Part shown: positions 51,274-59,040 of the stretch, in pieces | How positions within the stretch are numbered: position 1 is the stretch's first letter | How the letters are laid out: the number at the start of each line of letters is the position of its first letter | From: Acidobacteriota bacterium | GTDB taxonomy: Bacteria > Acidobacteriota > Blastocatellia > Pyrinomonadales > Pyrinomonadaceae | NCBI GenBank assembly: GCA_016713675.1 | Contig: JADJOS010000001.1 | Location: 1,364,001 to 1,428,000, forward strand | Length of the DNA: 64,000 nucleotides | Direction: 5' to 3' | Notes under the pieces: model-generated | The model's input: the letters and a program-made list of their open reading frames with translations, nothing else | What the model was told of the DNA's origin: nothing | Databases searched by the model: none | Made by a program: the position numbers and the translations under genes

Positions 51274-51561
51274 ATGCCGGCATTGGCAGACCAGACCTAC
51301 ACGATCGAGCGGCGGCAAAGCAATTTGCTCTCGCCCGGACGTGTGAAACGGCGTGCCGCCGACACCGCTACGGCGTATACCAAGATCATCCAGGCACTCG
51401 CACTGAAATTCACAAACACGACCGAAGAGGCCGAGGCGGCCGCCCGCGAGATGTTTGACGACATCTATCGCTATTCCGAGCGCGGCACAACGGTACGGCT
51501 CGACGAAGAGCAGCTCATCTCGCGCATCGCTCTGCGTCGGCTGATCAAATACTTAAAGTAA
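51274..51561 (+). CDS. Small sigma-region-2-like protein (copy 2)
   Basis: The 95-residue paralogue of 49895 has YTKIIQALALKFTNTTEEAEAAAREMFDDIYRY and LISRIALRRLIKYLK, matching the same two helices. An AGGAG element precedes the ATG. It may be a truncated sigma-like protein or an unrelated helical protein. The 51562-51646 gap holds nothing evident. Confidence 0.65.
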   Translation: MPALADQTYTIERRQSNLLSPGRVKRRAADTATAYTKIIQALALKFTNTTEEAEAAAREMFDDIYRYSERGTTVRLDEEQLISRIALRRLIKYLK

Positions 51562-51646
51562 GGGCTAGTGTGCTGCTGCTAATGCGTCAGGGTGTGTTTC
51601 CTGGTGTTTGGCACAGGCGGCGGCGACAAGGCGTGCTACCTCTGAG

Positions 51647-52099
51647 TCAATGTGGTTCTTGTGTTTGGAATCGGCGTTTGAGAGCTCTGGAAACGATGAG
51701 AAACCGGGCCTTTTCCATTAGGGTCTGTTCGCGGAACGAGAGTTTCTTTTCGTGGCTCAGGTAGGTCAGTTTTTTCAGAACGTCCGCAACCTCAAAAAGG
51801 TCTCCGGAACGGAGCTTTTCGATAAACTCTTTCGAGCGGGTCTTCCAGTCCAACGAGACGTCGTCAAAATCCTCACCCAGAAGCTCGATCAGGCATTTGC
51901 ATTGTTTGGTGCTGATCAGCGGACGAAGCCCGATGCAGTCGGCACTCGCCTCGGGAACAAAAATAGTGGAATTGTCATTTAGGACGCGCAAGCTAAAGCC
52001 GCTCATGGTGCCGCCGGCGACCTTGTAGGTTTTGAATTCTTCGACAAGGCATACGCCCTGATTCGGATAAGCTATTTTTTGACCGACACTGAGTTCCAT
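51647..52099 (-). CDS. CarD family transcription factor
   Basis: ATG 52099 with a GAGGGAC element 8 bp upstream gives 150 residues. The N-terminal domain (LSVGQKIAYPNQGVCLVEEF) is the CarD/TRCF RNA-polymerase-interacting domain. The C-terminal helical part (LRSGDLFEVADVLKKLTYLSHEKKLSFREQTLMEKARFLI) fits the DNA-binding half. CarD stabilises open promoter complexes. A start at 52156 would add 19 unsupported residues. Confidence 0.92.
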   Translation of the reverse strand: MELSVGQKIAYPNQGVCLVEEFKTYKVAGGTMSGFSLRVLNDNSTIFVPEASADCIGLRPLISTKQCKCLIELLGEDFDDVSLDWKTRSKEFIEKLRSGDLFEVADVLKKLTYLSHEKKLSFREQTLMEKARFLIVSRALKRRFQTQEPH

Positions 52100-52294
52100 A
52101 AAAATGTCCCTCGCGACACGTAAAGACGAGAGGTCTAACACGTTAACGCCTATCAACGCCGCGTGACCGCCATGCAGATCCTGCTGTCAAGATAATGCTA
52201 GTTTAGCACACCTTCGGGACGGAATGGAAGTTATTTTAATTCGATGTTGGCGGCCAGTTTGAAAGAGCGTTGGTGTGTAAAAAGCTTCTTAACG

Positions 52295-52379
52295 AACTCC
52301 GCGTCTTTCTTTTCGTTCTCTGCGTGGAAAAACCCGTGAACAGAATTACACGCAGAGACAAGAGAGGAAGATGCAGAGG
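52295..52379. repeat. Inverted repeat of CTCTGCG-type units
   Basis: The left arm runs from CTCCGCGTCTTTC to TTCTCTGCGTGG (52295-52327) and the right arm from ACACGCAGAGAC to ATGCAGAGG (52348-52379). The unit steps are 12 and 9 nt in both arms, mirrored. It lies in the gap between the histidine kinase and carD (52100-52396). Confidence 0.65.
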
Positions 52380-52396
52380 TCGCTGACCAAGAAGAC

Positions 52397-53449
52397 CTAA
52401 TTCGCCGGCAGCTCGATCTGGAATGTGGTGCCTTCGCTAAGGACCGATCTGACGCTGACCTCGCCGCCGTGGAGGCGGGCGAGGTGTTTGACAATTGCCA
52501 GTCCGAGGCCTGTGCCGCCGATCTCGCGTGAACGGGCACGATCAACACGGTAAAAGCGTTCAAAGATGCGGCTCAAATGCTCGGGCATGATGCCTTCGCC
52601 GGCGTCGATGACCGAGATAACGTCCATATCCTCGTGGCGGCGATGTGTAACGGTTACGCTGCCGCCGACGCGATTGAATTTGATAGCGTTGTCGATCAGA
52701 TTGACGAGCATCTGCTCAAGCCGGACGTTATCGGCGAGAACCGTTGTACTTTTGTCGATGTCGTTAAAGAGCTTGACCTCGCGTTCGTTGGCTTTCGCCG
52801 TCAGGCTCGCGAAGATCTCATCGGTCAGCACGCCGACATGAACCGGCCGCGTCTCGACCGAGACCTTGCCCGATTCGATAAGAGAGAGCTCGAGAATATC
52901 GGCGATCAGGCTGTGCATCCGCTCGGCATTTCGTCGGATCACGCCGAGGAAACGGCGGTTGTTCTCGGTGTCGTCAAGTGCGCCGTCCTCGAGCGTTTCG
53001 ACAAAGGCGAGGATCGATGTGAGCGGCGTGCGGAGTTCGTGCGAGATGTTCGAGAGAAATTCCTGACGGATCGACTCTAGCCGTTCGATCTTCGTCGTCT
53101 CATAGAAAAAACCGATCGCCTGTGTGTTGCCGTCGAGTTCGAGCGGAGCGACATGTACGTCAAATCGGCGGTCGACGTTGTTCAGTTCGAGTCGTATCTC
53201 GCTCGACGCATTCGAAAATATCGCCCGGCGAAAGGCTTCATGCAGATCGAGGTCGCGCACCACCTCGCTCAGGCGTTTCCCGTCAATTTCTGAACCTCGG
53301 CCGAAGATCTCCGCCGCGGGTGAGTTTGACCCGACGATCCGCATATCCGCATCGACCACAAGCACACACTCTCGAGTCGTGTCGAGGATCTTTTGCAGTA
53401 TCTGATTTGAGTTTTGCGTTGCACTCAACTCAACGCCGGTAGAGATCAT
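52397..53449 (-). CDS. PAS histidine kinase, PhoR-like, soluble
   Basis: The 350-residue protein has a PAS domain (CVLVVDADMRIVGSNSPAAEIFG), a HisKA helix with SNISHELRTPLTSI, and a HATPase domain with the N box (LVNLIDNAIKFN), DAGEGI, and GGTGLGLAIVKHL. No membrane helix is present, unlike typical PhoR, so a soluble sensor or a partner-supplied anchor is likely. The start codon overlaps the response regulator stop by 1 bp. Confidence 0.92.
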   Translation of the reverse strand: MISTGVELSATQNSNQILQKILDTTRECVLVVDADMRIVGSNSPAAEIFGRGSEIDGKRLSEVVRDLDLHEAFRRAIFSNASSEIRLELNNVDRRFDVHVAPLELDGNTQAIGFFYETTKIERLESIRQEFLSNISHELRTPLTSILAFVETLEDGALDDTENNRRFLGVIRRNAERMHSLIADILELSLIESGKVSVETRPVHVGVLTDEIFASLTAKANEREVKLFNDIDKSTTVLADNVRLEQMLVNLIDNAIKFNRVGGSVTVTHRRHEDMDVISVIDAGEGIMPEHLSRIFERFYRVDRARSREIGGTGLGLAIVKHLARLHGGEVSVRSVLSEGTTFQIELPAN

Positions 53450-54135
53450 TACTTACACCCAATAAAACGATAGCCGATGCCGACGACGGTTTCAACGCAG
53501 CCGCCGCAGTTGCCGAGCTTTTGCCGAAGGCGGCGGATGTGGACGTCGAGCGTGCGTGTGTCGCCAAAATAGCTGTAGCCCCAAACGTTGTCGAGCAATT
53601 GTTGACGAGCGGCGACGCGGCCGCTGTTTTGGATGAGATGCGTGAGCAGGGCAAATTCTTTGCGCGTGAGGCGAACGTCCGTTCCTTCGCAGACGACACG
53701 CATATCGGCAAAATCGACGGTCAGTTTGTCGTCGCTGTATTTCGGCTCAGTCTCTTTCTCAGATCGACGGAGCACGGCCCGGACGCGGGCGATCACCTCT
53801 TTGATCGAAAAAGGTTTGACGATATAGTCGTCGGCGCCGACCTCGAGCCCCGCGATCTTATCACCCTCGGCGGCCTTGGCGGTAAGCATTATGATCGGCG
53901 TCAGTTTGGTCTGAGATTCGCGGCGGAGCCTTCGACACAGTTCCATTCCGGTCATTCCGGGCAGCATCAGGTCGAGAATGATCAACGACGGAGCGTTCTT
54001 TTCGTCGAGAGCGAGACGTAATCCTTTCTCGCCCGATTCGGCGATCGTCGGACGATAGCCTTCGCGGCGGAGATTGTACTGCAAACTCTCGGCGATGTCC
54101 GCATCATCTTCGACGATGAGAATATTTTGCTGCAT
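53449..54135 (-). CDS. PhoB-like response regulator
   Basis: The 228-residue protein has an N-terminal receiver domain (VEDDADIAESL, phosphoacceptor Asp in LIILDLMLPGMTG, Thr/Lys in MLTAKA) and an OmpR/PhoB winged helix (RLTRKEFALLTHLIQNSGRVAARQQLLDNVWGY). The repeats at 54205-54231 lie in its upstream region. It is coupled to the kinase gene downstream. Confidence 0.94.
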   Translation of the reverse strand: MQQNILIVEDDADIAESLQYNLRREGYRPTIAESGEKGLRLALDEKNAPSLIILDLMLPGMTGMELCRRLRRESQTKLTPIIMLTAKAAEGDKIAGLEVGADDYIVKPFSIKEVIARVRAVLRRSEKETEPKYSDDKLTVDFADMRVVCEGTDVRLTRKEFALLTHLIQNSGRVAARQQLLDNVWGYSYFGDTRTLDVHIRRLRQKLGNCGGCVETVVGIGYRFIGCK

Positions 54136-54204
54136 AGCTTGTCCTAAATTCTATTCGATTAAACGACGATTTGCGACAAGTCTATGTAACGCGGGTGAAT
54201 TGGG

Positions 54205-54231
54205 TATTAAATATATGTTACGAAGATGTTA
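54205..54231 (-). promoter_or_regulatory. Pho-box-like direct repeats before the response regulator
   Basis: Three TAACA/TAATA elements recur at 11-bp steps, seen as TATTA, TGTTA and TGTTA on the plus strand (54205, 54216, 54227). PhoB/PhoP-type regulators bind such 11-bp direct repeats. The distance to the start at 54135 is 70-96 bp. Confidence 0.45.
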
Positions 54232-54253
54232 AATATTTTCGACTATCAACCAT

Positions 54254-54751
54254 TCATTTCGCGGGCATCTCATCTTTCGGTCGGATCACATGTCTGAGAG
54301 TGCCGCAGCCGCCGTCGGTATCTGCCCAGGTTTCGATGTCGAGATCTATCACCGCAAGGGCCGCGGTCGGCATCGGGGCGATCTCGCCGGTGAGGAAATA
54401 GATCAGCCCTTCGGCCCCGGGATTGTGTCCGACGAGCAGGACGCGATCAACTTCGTTGTCGAGGTCCGCGATGACGGCGGCGAGCGTGCCGACACTCGCC
54501 TCGTAAATACGTTCATTGAATGTGATCTCCGGCTCAAATCCGGCGGCTTCGCGGACAAGTTCGGCGGTTTGTTTCGCTCGAACTGCCGGAGAGCTGACGA
54601 TCGCATCGGGCATCAGGTCCCGCTCCTTCATCAGCGAACCGATGAACGGCGCCGTACGTAGTCCGCGTGCGTTGAGCGGCCTTTCGCGATCGGTGAGCGA
54701 ATGGTCGTCCCAACTCGATTTTGCATGGCGGAGTATGTAGAGCGTCTTCAT
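54254..54751 (-). CDS. SixA-like phosphohistidine phosphatase
   Basis: ATG 54751 (MKTLYILRHAKSSWDD) gives 165 residues; a start at 54823 would add an unrelated 24. The histidine phosphatase RHG motif appears as LRHAKSS, followed by SSPAVRAKQT and LVGHNPG (second His). SixA removes phosphate from histidine phosphotransfer proteins. It is next to the two-component pair, a sensible but unproven link. Confidence 0.9.
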   Translation of the reverse strand: MKTLYILRHAKSSWDDHSLTDRERPLNARGLRTAPFIGSLMKERDLMPDAIVSSPAVRAKQTAELVREAAGFEPEITFNERIYEASVGTLAAVIADLDNEVDRVLLVGHNPGAEGLIYFLTGEIAPMPTAALAVIDLDIETWADTDGGCGTLRHVIRPKDEMPAK

Positions 54752-54869
54752 CTTTGAGGGCGATTTTACGCCCGACCGCAGGAAACGGCAAACCTGCCCG
54801 GGCGTCCGGCCATCGAAAGGCATTGGCGTTATTTCAAAACCTTTTCCAAAAACGTGCCGTACTACTGCC

Positions 54870-54898
54870 TTGAGCGCGCCCGGAAAAATGCTTACACT
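54870..54898 (+). promoter_or_regulatory. Promoter for the 54910 gene
   Basis: TTGAGC and TACACT are 17 bp apart; the -10 ends 11 bp before the ATG, so the 5' leader is only a few nt and the mRNA may be leaderless. No Shine-Dalgarno is present. Confidence 0.5.
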
Positions 54899-54909
54899 AG
54901 ATCATTAGT

Positions 54910-55299
54910 ATGCGACTTCTGCCCTCGACATTGGTCAAGAAAGAGACACGACGAAGCCTTTTGGCGGCGTTGTTCCTCATTGTGTTTCTTGCCGAGGCCG
55001 GTTCGCACGCACTGATCTGTTCAAATCACTCATCGAGTAATGAGATATTCGCCGCCTCGTCCGACGGCAGGCAGGACGATCCTTGCGATACGCATGTCCA
55101 TTGCCGCGAAAACCAGCGGAATGAGCGTCAGCTGCCCGGTTTTTCCCACGATTCGATGCAGCATAATGCACTGTTTGACGGCCCTGTAGATCTCATTACC
55201 GAAACCGTAATCCAACGCGATCCGCGTATACCTTACGGATCCGCAAGCGACCTTTTCCGGCCGCCAAGCCCGCCTTTTCATCCTCCGGAACTTTCATAA
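54910..55299 (+). CDS. Exported His/Cys-rich protein of unknown function
   Basis: The 129-residue protein has an N-terminal TM/signal helix (LLAALFLIVFLAEAGSHAL), followed by a short polar domain with CSNHSSS, CDTHVHC and HDSMQHN, possible metal ligands. A Pro/His tail closes it. It lies 122 bp before a TonB receptor that resembles ZnuD, so a metal-related role is suggested but not shown. No family is recognised. Confidence 0.6.
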   Translation: MRLLPSTLVKKETRRSLLAALFLIVFLAEAGSHALICSNHSSSNEIFAASSDGRQDDPCDTHVHCRENQRNERQLPGFSHDSMQHNALFDGPVDLITETVIQRDPRIPYGSASDLFRPPSPPFHPPELS

Positions 55300-55383
55300 C
55301 TGACAATGATCGGTCATCGGCACGACGCTGCTAATGCGTCGCGCGATATTTCCAACGCACTCAGTTGCGCACATTTTCAGGCA

Positions 55384-55400
55384 CGGGCAAGTATTGCCCG
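55384..55400 (+). promoter_or_regulatory. Short perfect hairpin before the TonB receptor
   Basis: CGGGCAA-GTA-TTGCCCG is a perfect 7-bp stem ending 22 bp before the start codon. It could be an operator or an mRNA structure next to the AGGAGG site. Confidence 0.4.
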
Positions 55401-55421
55401 AAGTTTCAGGAGGTTTCTATC

Positions 55422-57605
55422 ATGAACAGGATTTTCGTCTTTATATTATTACTGCTTACGGCGAGCGTCGCCGGCTACACACAAACAACAGGCAAGATCA
55501 GCGGAACGGTCAATTACGGCGACGACCGGACGGTGCTGCACGACGTCGCGGTAGAGATCGTCGAGCTAAAAATAAAGACATCGACAAACAACAGCGGCTA
55601 TTTTGAATTTGCCAACGTGCCGCCGGGCCGCTACACGGTCACGGCGCATCAGGAAGGTTTCGGCGACGCTTCGCTGAAAGTGACAGTCGCGGCCGGTACG
55701 GCGGTCACGGCGGATTTTCGGCTCCAGCTCGCCGGATTGAAAGAAAACGTAACAATAACGGCGACCGGCACCGAACAATCAACATTCGAGGCGATCGCAA
55801 CGGTCAACACTCTTGACTCAACGCAGATATTGAGCCGAGCGGCGGTTGGGCTCGGCGATGTGCTCAACAACGAGTCGGGCGTGTCGAAACGCTCCTCGGG
55901 ACCCGGCAATTCGCGTCCCGTCATCCGCGGTTTTGACGGCGACCGTGTAATGGTCTCGACGGACGGAGTTTCGGTCGGTTCGCTTGCTTCGCAGTCGGGC
56001 GATCATTCTGAGCCGGTCGATACGCTTTCGGTCGAACGTATCGAGGTCGTCAAAGGCCCCGCCACACTTCTCTACGGCAGCAACGCGATCGGCGGCGTCG
56101 TCAATGCGATCAGCGGCCACGACGAAGGCTCACATCCGGGCCTGCGAGGATATTTTTCGACGATCGGCGGCACGAACAGCAGTCAGGCGGCGGTCAGTGC
56201 GGGCGTCGAATACGGCATCAAGAATTGGATGTTCTGGGGCAACGGCGGCGGCCAGCGAACGGGCGATTACCGTGCCGGCGGCGATTTCGGCACGGTGCGA
56301 AATACGTTCACACGAAATGCCACAGCCAATGTCGGCGGCGGTTATTACGCCAAGCACTGGTACGCAAACACCAACTACAGCTATTACCAAAACCGTTTCG
56401 GCATACCGATGGATTTTCGCGAGGCAGACCCCGAGGAACGTTCGATACCGACACACCGCCGGAATATCAAATTCAATGTCGGATTTACCGAACTCGACTC
56501 TTTCATCACCGCGGCAAAGGTGACGGTCGATATCAGCCGTTACAAACATCAGGAGATCGAAGGGGACATTGTCGGTACGACGTTTCGAAACAACGTGAAT
56601 TCGTATCGAGCAGTATTTGATCAAAAGAAATTTGGCAAGCTTACGGGTCGTTTCGGTTTTGACGGCTACGGCCGCGATTATTCCACCGTCGGTCTCGAAA
56701 CGCTGATCGACGGGCCCGTTAGCCAGTCGGCGTTTTCGGTTTTCACGCTTCAGGAGCTGAAATGGGAGCGCGTAAGCCTTCAATTCGGCGGGCGCATCGA
56801 GAATAACCGTTACCGACCTTCAAATCCGAACCTCGAGCAGCGTGATTTCACCGGATTCTCTGGTGCGGTCGGGGCGAGGTTCGATCTGTGGAAAGGCGGG
56901 GCGTTCGTCGCAAACTATTCGCACTCGTACAGGGCACCGGCGATCGAGGAACTTTACAATAACGGCGCCCATGACGGCACTCTGACGTTCGAGATCGGTA
57001 ACCCGACGCTCAGGCCCGAGACCAACGACGGCATCGACATCGCCCTCAGGCAGCAGAGCAAGCGGATCAAGGCCGACGCGAATTTTTACTATTACGACCT
57101 AAAGGACTATGTCTTTCTGGCACCGACGGGTCTTGTCGATCCTGACAGCGGTTTCCCGATCGCCAGATATCTGCAGGGACATACGCGATTTGTCGGTGCT
57201 GAGTTTAATCTTGATTATACCGCGGCGAGTTTTCTCAATGTTCTCGCCGGATTTGATTATGTGAATGCAAAGCTGATCGACGGGTCGCCGCTGCCGCGGA
57301 TCGCTCCCATGCGTGCCCGTATCGGCCTCGACGTTCATTATAAGAATTTCAGTGTCCGGCCCGAATTTGCGGCTGTTGGCGATCAAACGCGTGTCTTTGT
57401 CAACGAATCGCCGACTGCGGGATACGGCGTGTTCAATATTGGCGGGTCGTATGTGCTGCCGACCAAACACGCGGCCCATATCTTTTCTGTGAACGCCAAC
57501 AATCTGACCGACCGGCTCTATTACAATCACATTTCGTTCATCAAGGATATTTCGCCCGAGATCGGACGCAATGTGCGGTTTAGTTACACGGTGAGATTTT
57601 TCTAG
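55422..57605 (+). CDS. TonB-dependent receptor, ZnuD-like, with N-terminal regulatory-like domain
   Basis: ATG 55422 follows AGGAGG. A signal peptide (to about GYTQ) leads into a CarboxypepD_reg-like domain (GKISGTVNYGDDRTVLHDVAVEIVE). The plug follows (NNESGVSKRSSGPGNSRPVIRGFDGDRVMV, IEVVKGPATLLYGSNAIGGVVN), then the barrel. NHISFIKDISPEIGRNVRFSYTVRFF closes it. The C-terminal motif recalls ZnuD and related metal receptors. Zinc or another metal is an inference; import needs TonB, not in this window. Confidence 0.88.
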   Translation: MNRIFVFILLLLTASVAGYTQTTGKISGTVNYGDDRTVLHDVAVEIVELKIKTSTNNSGYFEFANVPPGRYTVTAHQEGFGDASLKVTVAAGTAVTADFRLQLAGLKENVTITATGTEQSTFEAIATVNTLDSTQILSRAAVGLGDVLNNESGVSKRSSGPGNSRPVIRGFDGDRVMVSTDGVSVGSLASQSGDHSEPVDTLSVERIEVVKGPATLLYGSNAIGGVVNAISGHDEGSHPGLRGYFSTIGGTNSSQAAVSAGVEYGIKNWMFWGNGGGQRTGDYRAGGDFGTVRNTFTRNATANVGGGYYAKHWYANTNYSYYQNRFGIPMDFREADPEERSIPTHRRNIKFNVGFTELDSFITAAKVTVDISRYKHQEIEGDIVGTTFRNNVNSYRAVFDQKKFGKLTGRFGFDGYGRDYSTVGLETLIDGPVSQSAFSVFTLQELKWERVSLQFGGRIENNRYRPSNPNLEQRDFTGFSGAVGARFDLWKGGAFVANYSHSYRAPAIEELYNNGAHDGTLTFEIGNPTLRPETNDGIDIALRQQSKRIKADANFYYYDLKDYVFLAPTGLVDPDSGFPIARYLQGHTRFVGAEFNLDYTAASFLNVLAGFDYVNAKLIDGSPLPRIAPMRARIGLDVHYKNFSVRPEFAAVGDQTRVFVNESPTAGYGVFNIGGSYVLPTKHAAHIFSVNANNLTDRLYYNHISFIKDISPEIGRNVRFSYTVRFF

Positions 57606-57666
57606 ATAATGAGCTCGGTCTTGATGTAAGATGTCACCATCAACGCCATGGGATGATGGAGGCACG

Positions 57667-58359
57667 ATGAGAGCAATTGATCTCTTGCTGATCACGATGT
57701 TCGCGGCCGTTCCGGTTTGTATCGCTCAAAACGGAACGGTCTCGGTCATCGGCAGCGGTTGGAACACCATCCGTGAGGGAGCGAAAAAAGGCGAATCGCA
57801 GAGTTCGCTGCAGGTGCCTGAGATGACCGCCCAGAATAAGAATTTTCAACGCAATGTGCGCGAAAATCAGATGCTGCAGCGTGGCATGACCGATCCTAAC
57901 GAACACACTATCGACGGAAGGAGCGCCCAGCTCGAAAAGATCACACAAGAGTCTCGAACGCCCAATTACGACGCCAAGGTCGGCTATTCGTATTTTGCGA
58001 ACGTCAAAAACGACAATGAAAAGACGGTCGTGGCCATCTTTTGGGAGTACCGCTTTACCGAGATCGCAACACCGGCCAACGTCACTAGCCGCCATTTTCT
58101 TTGCGGTGTTAAAATAAAGCCCGGCGATAAACGCGAGCTTGCCGCCGCGAGCATTCTCGGCCCGAGCAACACGATCTCGGTCAAGAGCCTCGAGAATGCG
58201 GTCGACAAACTCTTTGACGAAAAGGTGATCATCAACCGTATCGAGTTCGCTGACGATTCAGTGCTGAACCGACGTGATTGGAAATACGACGATTTCAAAG
58301 ATGCAATAAAACGTGCCACCTCGACGCCATGGGGCAAAGAGGTTTGCCGCATCCTCTAA
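57667..58359 (+). CDS. Exported protein of unknown function
   Basis: ATG 57667 follows GGAGG; a longer frame from 57631 is less supported. A signal peptide (LLLITMFAAVPVCIAQN) precedes a 200-residue polar domain: AKVGYSYFANVKNDNEKTVVAIFWEYRFTE and CGVKIKPGDKREL look like a beta-sandwich. Cys residues are few. No family is recognised. It lies between the TonB receptor and a hydrolase on the same strand. Confidence 0.78.
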   Translation: MRAIDLLLITMFAAVPVCIAQNGTVSVIGSGWNTIREGAKKGESQSSLQVPEMTAQNKNFQRNVRENQMLQRGMTDPNEHTIDGRSAQLEKITQESRTPNYDAKVGYSYFANVKNDNEKTVVAIFWEYRFTEIATPANVTSRHFLCGVKIKPGDKRELAAASILGPSNTISVKSLENAVDKLFDEKVIINRIEFADDSVLNRRDWKYDDFKDAIKRATSTPWGKEVCRIL

Positions 58360-58371
58360 ACGGAAGAAAAC

Positions 58372-59037
58372 ATGACAAACGAAACACTTCATTTTGATAC
58401 CGCGAACGGACCGTCAACCGCCTTTGTGGCGTTGCCGGCGGGCGAAACGAACAAGGCCGTACTTGTGATACAGGAATGGTGGGGCCTCAATGACCACATC
58501 AAGGATATTGCCGGGCGCTATGCCGACGAAGGCTTTATCGCCATCGCCCCCGACCTCTATCGCGGCCGTCTTGCAACTGATCCTGAAGAAGCCGGCAAGT
58601 TCATGCACGAACTCGCCATCGAAGACGGCCTCGACACGATCAGCTCCGCGATCGCCGCCGCCGCCATGGTGCACGGCATATCGCATTTCGGCATCACCGG
58701 CTACTGCATGGGCGGTACTTACGCGCTACGTGCGGCGTGCGAGGTCGAAGGGATAAGTGCCGCCGCCGCATTCTATGGCGATACGCCGCCCGAAGACGTT
58801 CTGCAAAAACTTAACGTCCCGACGCTCTTCATCTCGGGCACCCGCGACGCCTGGATCAACCCCGAAAAGGTCGCCGCCCTCGAGGACGCCGCCGAACGAT
58901 TCGAACTGCCGATCCACTCGGTCAAATACGACGCCGACCACGCCTTCTTCAACAACACCCGCCCCGAAGTCTACGACGCCACCGCCGCCAAAGACGCCTG
59001 GGCACTGGTAGTCGGATTTTTTAAGGACAAGTTGTAA
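58372..59037 (+). CDS. Dienelactone hydrolase family protein
   Basis: The 221-residue alpha/beta hydrolase has the DLH pattern: VIQEWWGLNDHIKDIAGRYADEGFIAIAPDLYRG, the nucleophile Cys in GYCMGGTYAL, an Asp in SGTRDAWINP, and the catalytic His in DADHAFF. The Glu of QEWWG is also a family feature. The native substrate is unknown. It starts 12 bp after the preceding gene and is convergent with the DUF4132 gene. Confidence 0.92.
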   Translation: MTNETLHFDTANGPSTAFVALPAGETNKAVLVIQEWWGLNDHIKDIAGRYADEGFIAIAPDLYRGRLATDPEEAGKFMHELAIEDGLDTISSAIAAAAMVHGISHFGITGYCMGGTYALRAACEVEGISAAAAFYGDTPPEDVLQKLNVPTLFISGTRDAWINPEKVAALEDAAERFELPIHSVKYDADHAFFNNTRPEVYDATAAKDAWALVVGFFKDKL

Positions 59038-59040
59038 ATA

